Below are positions 26,668-35,100 of a stretch of DNA of 64,000 nucleotides, one piece after another. Positions within the stretch are counted from its first letter, which is position 1, and each line of letters begins with the position of its first letter. The position numbers and the translations under genes are program-made. The notes under the pieces are model-generated. The model worked only from the letters and a program-made list of their open reading frames with translations. It did not search any database and had not been told where the DNA came from. Source of the DNA: Nonomuraea harbinensis (GTDB lineage Bacteria > Actinomycetota > Actinomycetes > Streptosporangiales > Streptosporangiaceae); NCBI RefSeq assembly GCF_019396385.1, contig NZ_JAHKRN010000026.1, positions 55,668 through 119,667 of the forward strand. The letters run 5' to 3'.

Positions 26668-29600
26668 GTGACCGTGACCACCGCGACGCTGCTCCACGAA
26701 CTCGTCACCGCCCAGGCCGCCCGCACTCCTGACGCGCCCGCGGTGCGGCAGTGGGACACGAGCCTGACCTACCGCGGGCTCACCGCCGCGGCGGGAGCGC
26801 TGGCACACCGGCTGCGCGAGCTGGGCGCAGGCCCGGAGACGCGGATCGGCGTGTGCGGGCGGCGCACGCCCGAACTGCTGGTGTCGGTGCTGGGAGTCCT
26901 GATGTCCGGCGCCGCGTACGTCCCCCTCGACCCGTCGCACCCGCGCAAGCGGCTGGAGACCGTCATCGGCGACGCCGGGATCACCCTGGTGGTCGCCGAC
27001 CAGGCGGGCCGCGGCGTCCTGCGCGACCTCCCCCTCCGCCTCGTCGCCCCCGCCCAGGGCGAGCTCCCGCCCCCGGAACCGGCCGCGACCGCGGAGGGCT
27101 CCGCGGCGTACGTGCTCTACACCTCCGGATCCACCGGGCGGCCCAAGGGGGTCGTGGTGAGCCACGCGTCGGCGGTGGCGTTCGTGACCATGGCGGGCGC
27201 GTACTTCGGCCTGGACGCGTCGTGCCGCTCCATCGGGTTCGCGGCGCTCGGGTTCGACGTGTCCGTGCTCGACATCTTCGCGCCGCTCGCGCGGGGCGGG
27301 TGCGTCATGCTCACCGCCGACGAGGACCGGGTCGATCCCGTACGACTGCAGCGGTTCCTGGAACGGCACCGGGTCACCTGGGGCACGATCCCGCCCGCGC
27401 TGCTGCCGCTGCTCGACCCCGACCGGCTGCCGGCGCTGCGCGACCTGCTCACCGCGGGGGAGCCGGCCGGGCCCGAGCAGGTGGCGCGGTGGTCGCGGCC
27501 GGGCCGCAGGCGGTTCCACAACTGGTACGGGCCGACCGAGACGACCGTGTGCGTGGTCGGCACCGAGCTCGACGGCGACTGGGACCGGCCGTTGCCGATC
27601 GGGCACCCGCTGCCGGGCTGCACCGCGTACATCCTCGACGACCTGCTCCGGCCGGTCCCGCCGGGCACGCCAGGCGAGCTGTGCGTCGGCGGGCCGCAGC
27701 TCGCCCGCGGCTACCTGCACCGGCCTGGGCTGACGGCCGAGAGATTCGTGCCGGACCCGTACGGCGAGCCCGGCGCGCGGCTGTACCGGACAGGGGACCG
27801 GGTGGTGCTGGACGCGGACGGCCGGATCGGCTTCATCGGCCGGCTGGACCGGCAGGTGAAGGTCCAGGGGCAGCGGGTGGAGATCGGCGAGATCGAGGTG
27901 GTGCTGCGCGCCCACCCCGAGATCCGCCAGGCCGTCGTGGACGCCGGCACCGGAGCGGGCGGGCTGACGGAACTGGTCGCGTACCTGACCCCGCAGGAGG
28001 CCCCGGACCTGGAACGGGTGCGCGCCCACTGCCTGGACAGCGTGCCCGCGTACATGGTCCCCACCCGGGTGCTGCGCCTGCCCGCACTCCCGCTGACACC
28101 GGCAGGCAAGGTCGACCTGGCCGCCCTGCGCACCCTCGGCGACCAGCACACCCACCCCTCCGGCCCTGAGGTCACCACGGAGGAATCCGGCCACCGGCTC
28201 GCCCACGACGAGGAAACAACCAGGACGCATCGGTCGGCCCCGCCCACGGCCGACCAACAGACGGCTCCTCGCGACGGCGAGCACGGGGCCGGTTCGTCTG
28301 CGGCCCGCGACAGCGATCACCTGGGCGGGGGTGAGGTGATGGTGCGGGAGGTGGCCGGGGCCTGGGGGGAGGCGTTCGGGGGTGCGGAGCCGCTGGCGGA
28401 CGACGACTTCTTCGCCCGCGGGGGCCACTCGCTGCTGGCCATGCGGCTGACCGCGCTGCTGCGGACCCGGCTGGGCCGGGAGCTGGCCGTCGAGGACGTG
28501 CTGGCGGGCAGGACCGTGGCCGGGATCGCCCGCCGGGCAGCGGCGGCGCCTCCGCTGCGGGAGGAGCCGCCCGGCGACGGACCGGCGGCGCTGTCGGCGG
28601 TGCAACGGCGGATGTGGTTCGTGGAACGGCTGGCCCCCGGCACGCCGGCGCACAACATCGCCATGGCCCAGCGGCTCACCGGCCCGCTGGACGTGTCGGC
28701 GCTGCGCCGGGCGCTGGCGTCGGTGGCCGAACGGCACGAGGTGCTGCGCTGGCGGGTGCCCCAGACGGGCGGCGTCCCGTCCGTGACGGTCACTCCGCCC
28801 GGCCCGGTGCCGCTGCCCGTCGAGGACGTGACGGACGCGGAGCTGCGCGAACGGCTGCAGGCCGAGGCGCGGCTGGCGTTCGACCTGGCCGAGGGGCCGC
28901 TGTGGCGGGCCAGGCTGCTGCGGCTCGCCGGCGATGAACACGTGCTCGTCGTCACCGTCCACCACCTGGTGTTCGACGGCTGGTCACAGAAGGTGCTGTA
29001 CGAGGACATCTCGCGCGCGTACCGGCAGGAGGCGTTCCCGCCGCTGCGCGCCACCTACGGCGGGTACGTGGACTGGCTCGGCAGGCGCGACGGCGAGGCG
29101 GACCTGGCCTGGTGGAGCGGGCACCTCGACGGCGCGCCCACGGTGCTGGACCTGCCGCGCGACCATCCGCGCCCGCCGGTGCAGACGTTCGACGGCGAGT
29201 CCGTCACCGCCGAGGCGGGCGCCGGGGTCAGCGCCGCCGTGCGGGAGCTGGCCGTGCGGCTCGGCGGCACCCCGTACGCGGTGCTGCTCGCCGCCTACGG
29301 GCAGGTCCTGCGGCGGCTGTCCGGCCAGCCCGACCTGATCGTCGGCACCCCCGTCGCGGACCGCCGCGACCCGGCGCTCGACCCGGTGGCCGGGTGCCTG
29401 GTGCAGGTGCTGCCGGTGCGGCTGCGGGTGGACGACGGCGCGCCGTTCGCCGCGCACGTCACCCGCTGCCAGGAGGCGCTGTCGGGTGCGCTGGCCCATC
29501 TGGACGTGCGGCTGGAGCGGCTGGTGGACCGGCTCGGGCCGGGCCGCGACCTGTCGCGCAACCCGCTCGTGCAGGTGCTGTTCAACATGTACGACTTCAC

Positions 29601-32148
29601 CGAGCCGCGGCTGGACCTGCCCGGCGTCGCGGCGGCCCCGCTGCCTCCCGGGCTGCCCGGCTCCTTGTTCGACCTCACCCTGTACGTGGGGGAGCGCGAC
29701 GGGTGCTATGTGCTGCAGGCCGTCTACAACCCCAGACTGTTCCGCCGGTCGCGCGTCGACGCGCTGCTGCACGGCTACCTGCGCCTCCTCACCGACCTCA
29801 CCGCCGACCCGGCCCGTCCCGTACGCGAGTCACGCCTGCGCCCCCGTCCTGGACGAGGTGACGAAGGGCCGCTCCCGGACCCGGCTGAGGTCAAGCCGCT
29901 GACCCTTGCCGGGGCGGCCAGCGCCGGTGGCGTGGAGGTGGCGGCGGGGGCACAGGCCGGGGTGGTGGGCGTCGGTGACGTGGCCGGGGCGGCCGAGGTT
30001 CAGGGCGGGGAAGCCTTCCGCGACGGGGGAGCGTGGGCGGGGGCGCAGGGCGGTCACGGGGTGTGGGGCGGTGCTTCGCCGGATGTGAGTACGGGGCTCA
30101 TGGACGCATCCGGGGCGGTCCGGCTGCCGGACGGGACTGCGGTGCTGTCCGGATGGGACGGGGCCGGGGTGGTGGAGCGGGTGCTCAAGCAGGTGGCCGG
30201 TGGGCCCGAGCGGGTGGCGGTCAGCGGCGAGGACGGCGAGCTGACGTACGCGGGTCTGGCCCGGCTGGCCGACGCGGCGGGCGCGGCCGTGCGGGCGGGG
30301 GAGACGGTGGCGATCCTCGCCGAGCGTACGCGCGAGCTGCCGGCCCTGATGCTGGGCGTGCTGGCGGCGGGAGCCCGCTGGGCGGTGCTGGACACGGCGC
30401 TGCCGCCCGCCCGGCTCGCCGCCCAGGCCCGCGCGGCCGGCGCGACCAGCATCATCGCCTGCCCCGGCATCCAGATCCCGCCCGACCTGGCATGGCTCCC
30501 TCCAGCAGGAGAACCCCGTACCCCCGCTAACGGTGAGAAAGGGCCAGCCGACCTGGCGGCCCGGAATCTGACCGGTGAGGAAGGGACTGCGGGTCCCGAC
30601 GTCCTGAACGGAAGTGGTGACCGGGCAGTAGCGGCCACGAACGGCAGTGGGGACCGGACAGGGGCGATCCTGCGCGGGAGCAGCGACGGGGCGGAGGCGG
30701 GTTCAGAGCAGGGTGGGACGGCCTGTCGGGTGGTGCCGATGGAGGAACGGGGGTATCTGGCGTTCACGTCGGGGACCACTGGGGAGCCCAAGCCCGTGCG
30801 GACGCCGGAGCGCCCGCTGGCCCGGTTCCTCGACTGGTACCCGCGCGCGTACGGCCTCACCGGGGACGACCGGTTCGCGCTCCTGGCCGGGCTGGCGCAC
30901 GACCCGCTGCTGCGGGACGCGTTCACCCCGCTGGTGCTCGGCGCCACCCTGCACGTGCCGGGCCCGGACCTGGTGCGGGACCCCGCCAAGCTGGCCGGAT
31001 GGCTGCGCGGGCGAAGGATCACCGTCGCCCACCTCACCCCGCAGCTCGCCGCGCTCATCGCCGCCGCCGGGGTCCGGCTGCCCGATCTGCGGCTGGTGCT
31101 GTTCGGCGGTGACCGGCTCACCCACGCCGACGCCGCCCGGTTCCGCCGCGTCGCCCCGGACGCCCGCCTGGTCAACGTCTACGGCACCACCGAGACCCCG
31201 CAGGCGCAGGCCGTGCACGAGATCGGCGACCCGCCCGACCACGGCGACCAGGTTCCCGCCGGGCACGGCGCGGACGGCGCCGAGCTGCTCGTCCTCGACG
31301 CGGCCGGCGCGCCCGCGGCCGTCGGAGAGCTGGGCGAGGTCGTGGTCAGGAGCCGCCGCCTGGCGGAGTCGTACCTGGACGAGACCCTCACCCGGGAGCG
31401 GTTCGCCCGCGAGCGGGACGGCGCGACGGCCCGCTACCGCACCGGCGACCTCGGCCGCTACGACCCGGACGGCCGCGTCGTGCTCGCCGGCCGTGCCGAC
31501 GGGCAGGTGAAGATCCGCGGCTACCGGGTGGAGCTCGGCGAGGTCGAGGCCGCGCTCCTGGCCCACCCCGGCGTGCGGGCCGCCGCCGCCACGGTCGCCG
31601 AGCGGCCGGGCGGCAGGGTGCCGCTCGCGTACGCGGTCACCGACGGGCCCGCCGTCGGCCAGGCCGAGCTGCGCCGCCACCTGGCCGCGAGCCTGCCCGG
31701 CTACGCGCTGCCGGCCGAGCTCGTCCTGCTGCCCGCGCTCCCGCTCACCCCCAACGGCAAGGTGGACCGCGCCCGGCTGCCCGCCCCGCCGCCCCGCCCC
31801 GCGCCGGCGAGCGGCCAGGAGCCCGCCACCGGCACCGAACGCCTGGTCGCCGGCGTCTGGCGCGAGGTGCTCGGCCTGCCCAGCATCTCCGCCGGCGCGA
31901 ACTTCTTCGAGATCGGCGGGCACTCGCTGGCCACCGCGCAGGTCCAGGCCCGCCTGGCCGCCTCGCTCGGCCGCGAGGTGCCGATCGTCGACCTCTTCCG
32001 CTTCCCGACCGTACGAGATCTGGCCGCGCACCTCGACGGCGAACGCCGTCCGGCCGGCTGGGACCGAGCCGCCCGGCGGGTCGCCGCGCGGCGGGCACGA
32101 TCCTCACCCCACCGGCCACAGCAGCCCAGACAGGAGAGCAACGAATGA
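26668..32148 (+). CDS. NRPS1: A-T-C-A(LYS2-type)-T
   Basis: An 1826-residue two-module synthetase that starts directly with an adenylation domain, so it should load the first residue. A1 about residues 10-480 (LYTSGSTGRPKG, NWYGPTETT, GEIEVVLRAHP); code read by eye as DVLTLAWVC, partly like Phe codes. T1 at about 578 (GGHSLLAM). C1 about 620-1060 with intact HHLVFDG. A2 about 1170-1700 with TSGTTGEPKPV, AHDPLLRDAFTPL and VYGTTETPQA, the pattern of LYS2/aminoadipate reductases; code about DPRHLGVQA. T2 at about 1745 (GGHSLATAQ). Ala/Gly/Ser-rich stretches are inserted at about 490-555, 1072-1165 and 1280-1355. The stop overlaps the PKS start (ATGA). No epimerase or methyltransferase domain. 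Confidence 0.92.
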   Translation: MTVTTATLLHELVTAQAARTPDAPAVRQWDTSLTYRGLTAAAGALAHRLRELGAGPETRIGVCGRRTPELLVSVLGVLMSGAAYVPLDPSHPRKRLETVIGDAGITLVVADQAGRGVLRDLPLRLVAPAQGELPPPEPAATAEGSAAYVLYTSGSTGRPKGVVVSHASAVAFVTMAGAYFGLDASCRSIGFAALGFDVSVLDIFAPLARGGCVMLTADEDRVDPVRLQRFLERHRVTWGTIPPALLPLLDPDRLPALRDLLTAGEPAGPEQVARWSRPGRRRFHNWYGPTETTVCVVGTELDGDWDRPLPIGHPLPGCTAYILDDLLRPVPPGTPGELCVGGPQLARGYLHRPGLTAERFVPDPYGEPGARLYRTGDRVVLDADGRIGFIGRLDRQVKVQGQRVEIGEIEVVLRAHPEIRQAVVDAGTGAGGLTELVAYLTPQEAPDLERVRAHCLDSVPAYMVPTRVLRLPALPLTPAGKVDLAALRTLGDQHTHPSGPEVTTEESGHRLAHDEETTRTHRSAPPTADQQTAPRDGEHGAGSSAARDSDHLGGGEVMVREVAGAWGEAFGGAEPLADDDFFARGGHSLLAMRLTALLRTRLGRELAVEDVLAGRTVAGIARRAAAAPPLREEPPGDGPAALSAVQRRMWFVERLAPGTPAHNIAMAQRLTGPLDVSALRRALASVAERHEVLRWRVPQTGGVPSVTVTPPGPVPLPVEDVTDAELRERLQAEARLAFDLAEGPLWRARLLRLAGDEHVLVVTVHHLVFDGWSQKVLYEDISRAYRQEAFPPLRATYGGYVDWLGRRDGEADLAWWSGHLDGAPTVLDLPRDHPRPPVQTFDGESVTAEAGAGVSAAVRELAVRLGGTPYAVLLAAYGQVLRRLSGQPDLIVGTPVADRRDPALDPVAGCLVQVLPVRLRVDDGAPFAAHVTRCQEALSGALAHLDVRLERLVDRLGPGRDLSRNPLVQVLFNMYDFTEPRLDLPGVAAAPLPPGLPGSLFDLTLYVGERDGCYVLQAVYNPRLFRRSRVDALLHGYLRLLTDLTADPARPVRESRLRPRPGRGDEGPLPDPAEVKPLTLAGAASAGGVEVAAGAQAGVVGVGDVAGAAEVQGGEAFRDGGAWAGAQGGHGVWGGASPDVSTGLMDASGAVRLPDGTAVLSGWDGAGVVERVLKQVAGGPERVAVSGEDGELTYAGLARLADAAGAAVRAGETVAILAERTRELPALMLGVLAAGARWAVLDTALPPARLAAQARAAGATSIIACPGIQIPPDLAWLPPAGEPRTPANGEKGPADLAARNLTGEEGTAGPDVLNGSGDRAVAATNGSGDRTGAILRGSSDGAEAGSEQGGTACRVVPMEERGYLAFTSGTTGEPKPVRTPERPLARFLDWYPRAYGLTGDDRFALLAGLAHDPLLRDAFTPLVLGATLHVPGPDLVRDPAKLAGWLRGRRITVAHLTPQLAALIAAAGVRLPDLRLVLFGGDRLTHADAARFRRVAPDARLVNVYGTTETPQAQAVHEIGDPPDHGDQVPAGHGADGAELLVLDAAGAPAAVGELGEVVVRSRRLAESYLDETLTRERFARERDGATARYRTGDLGRYDPDGRVVLAGRADGQVKIRGYRVELGEVEAALLAHPGVRAAAATVAERPGGRVPLAYAVTDGPAVGQAELRRHLAASLPGYALPAELVLLPALPLTPNGKVDRARLPAPPPRPAPASGQEPATGTERLVAGVWREVLGLPSISAGANFFEIGGHSLATAQVQARLAASLGREVPIVDLFRFPTVRDLAAHLDGERRPAGWDRAARRVAARRARSSPHRPQQPRQESNE

Positions 32149-35100
32149 ACCACGAAGAAGGCAACGGGGTCGAGCCGATCGCGGTCGTCGGGCTGGCCTG
32201 CCGCCTGCCGGGCGCCGAGGACGTGCCCGCGTTCTGGCGCAACCTGGTGGACGGGGTGGAGTCCGTGAAGTTCCACACCCGGGCCGAGCAGGAGGCGATG
32301 GGCGTGCCCGCCCACCTGCTCGACGATCCGATGTTCGTCCCGGCGGCCTCCGTCGCCGACGACTACGGCGCGCTGGACGCCGCCTTCTTCGGCATGTCGC
32401 CGCGCGAGGCGGAACTGCGCGACCCGCAGCAGCGCATGTTCCTGGAGCTGGCCAACACCGCGCTGGAGGACGCCGGCTACGACCCGGCGCGCTACCCCGG
32501 CGAGATCGGCGTGTACGGGGCGATCGGCTCCGACGAGTACCAGTGGCTGTACGTGCGGCCCAACACCGAGGTGTTCGCCTCCGTGGGCAACCTGGCCGTC
32601 TACACCGGCAACCACCCCGACTACCTGGCCACGCTCGTGTCGTACAAGCTCGACCTGCGCGGCCCGTCGCTCACCCTGCACACGGCCTGCTCGTCCTCGC
32701 TGGTGGCGCTGCACGTCGCGTGCGAGGCGCTGCGCGCGGGCGAGTGCGACATGGCGCTGACCGGCGGCGCGTCGCTGGAGCTGCCCGCCGAGTGGGGCTA
32801 CCTGTACCACCAGGACGGCATCTACTCCCCGGACGGGCACTGCCGGGCCTTCGACGCGTCCGCGCAGGGCACGATCTGGGGCGGTGGCGGCGGCATGGCC
32901 GTGCTCAAGCGGCTGTCCGACGCGATCGCCGACGGCGACCACGTCCGCGCCGTCGTCATCGGCAACGCGATCAACAACGACGGCGCCACGAAGGTCGGCT
33001 TCTCCGCGCCCAGCGCCGAGGGCCAGGCCGCGGCGGTCTCGCAGGCGCTCGGCGTCGCCCAGATCGACCCGCGCACCGTCACCTACGTCGAGGCGCACGG
33101 CACCGGGACCTCGCTCGGCGACCCGATCGAGGTCTCCGCCCTGGCCGGCGTGCTCGGCGCGGCCTCGGAGGAGACCGGCTGGTGCGGCATCGGCTCGGTC
33201 AAGACCAACATCGGCCATCTCGGACCGGCCGCGGGCATCGCCGGTTTCATCAAGACCGTGCTCGCGCTGGAGCACGGCATGATCCCGCCCAGCCTCAACT
33301 ACGAGCGGCCCAACCCGCGCATCGACTTCGAGTCCGGGCCGTTCCGGGTCAACGCCACCCTGACCAAGTGGGAGACGAACGGCCACCCGCGCCGCGCCGG
33401 CGTCAGCTCCTTCGGCATCGGCGGCACCAACGCGCACGTCGTCGTCGAGCAGGCGCCGCCCGCCCCGCTGCCGACCGCCCGGCCCCGACCTGCCCACCTG
33501 CTGCAGCTGTCGGCCCGCACCCCGGCCGCGCTCGACGCCGCCGTGCGGCGGCTGGCCGGCCACCTGGAGGACCGGGAGGTCTCGCTCGCCGACGTGGCGC
33601 ACACGCTGCGCACCGGGCGCAAGCAGCACAAGCACCGGGCGGCCGTGGTCGCCGCCGACCCCGCCGACGCGGTCGCGGCCCTGCGCGACTCACGCCGGGT
33701 GACCAAGGCCAAGGCGGGCACGCCCCGGGTGGCGTGGCTGTTCTCCGGTCAGGGCGCCCAGTACGCCGGCATGGGCGCCGGTCTCTACCGCGCCGAGCCG
33801 GTGTTCGCCGCCGCCGTGGACGAGTGCGCCGCGCTGCTCCGCGACGAGCTCGGCCTGGACCTGCGGACGCTGCTGTTCCCCGGCGACGACGAGCGGGAGG
33901 CCGCCGACGAGCGGCTGCGCCAGACGGAGCTGGCCCAGCCCGCGCTGTTCACCGTCGAGTGGGCGCTGGCCCGGCTGTGGTCGTCGTGGGGGATCGAACC
34001 GGCCGCCATGATCGGCCACAGCATCGGCGAGTACGTGGCCGCCGCCGTCGCCGGCGTCTTCCCGCTGCCGGACGCGCTGCGCCTGGTCGCCACCCGCGGC
34101 CGCCTCATGCAGTCGATGCCGCCCGGCTCGATGCTGGCCGTGCGCCAGGACCACGAGGAGGTCCGCCGCACCCTGCCGGACGGGCTGTCCGTCGCCACCG
34201 TGAACGGCCCGGGCACCTGCGTCGTCGCCGGCCCGACCGAGCTGGTCGAGCGGTACGCGGCCACGCTGGACGAGGCCGAGGTCCAGCACACCGCGCTGCG
34301 CACGTCGCACGCCTTCCACTCGGCGATGATGGACCCGATCCTGGGCGACTTCCACGCCGCCGTCGCCGCCGCCACCCGCGACGCGCCCAGGATCCCGTTC
34401 CTGTCGAACGTCACCGGCACCTGGATCACGCCCGAGGAGGCCACCGACCCCGGCTACTGGACCCGCCACCTGCGCGAGGCGGTCCGGTTCGGCGACTGCG
34501 TGGCCGCGCTCGCCGCGGAGGGCGAGTGGCGGATGCTCGAATGCGGTCCGGGACGCCAGCTCGCCGGCCTGGCCAGGACGCAGCTGCCGCGCACCGCGCC
34601 CGCCCCGCTGCCCAGCCTGCCAGGACCCGCCGACACCAAGTCCGACCTCGAGGTCCTGTACGCGGCCGCGGGCACGCTGTGGGCCGCGGGCGCGCCGCTC
34701 GACGTCACCGCGATCACCGAGCCCGCGCGGCGCGTCCCGCTGCCCGCCTACCCGTACGAGCGGACCCGCCACTGGGTGCCGACCGCGGTCGACCCCGAGC
34801 TGATCTACCCGAGAGCCGCGCGGACCGGGGCGCTGCCGCAGGAGGAGCGCTTCTCGGTGCCCGCCTGGCGGCAGGCCCCCGTCACCCCCGTCCCGGCGGA
34901 CTCCCTCGCCGGCACCCGCTGCCTGGTCTTCGCCGGGCCCGGCGGCGTGCCGCTCCTCGACGCCCTGCGCGCCGCCGGCGCAGACGCGGTCCAGGTCGTC
35001 CCCGGCACCGCGTACGGGGTCGCCCCCGACGGCACGGTCACCGTCAGGCCCGCCGAGCGCGAGGACTACGAGGCGCTGATCGCGCGGACCGGCGTCCCCG

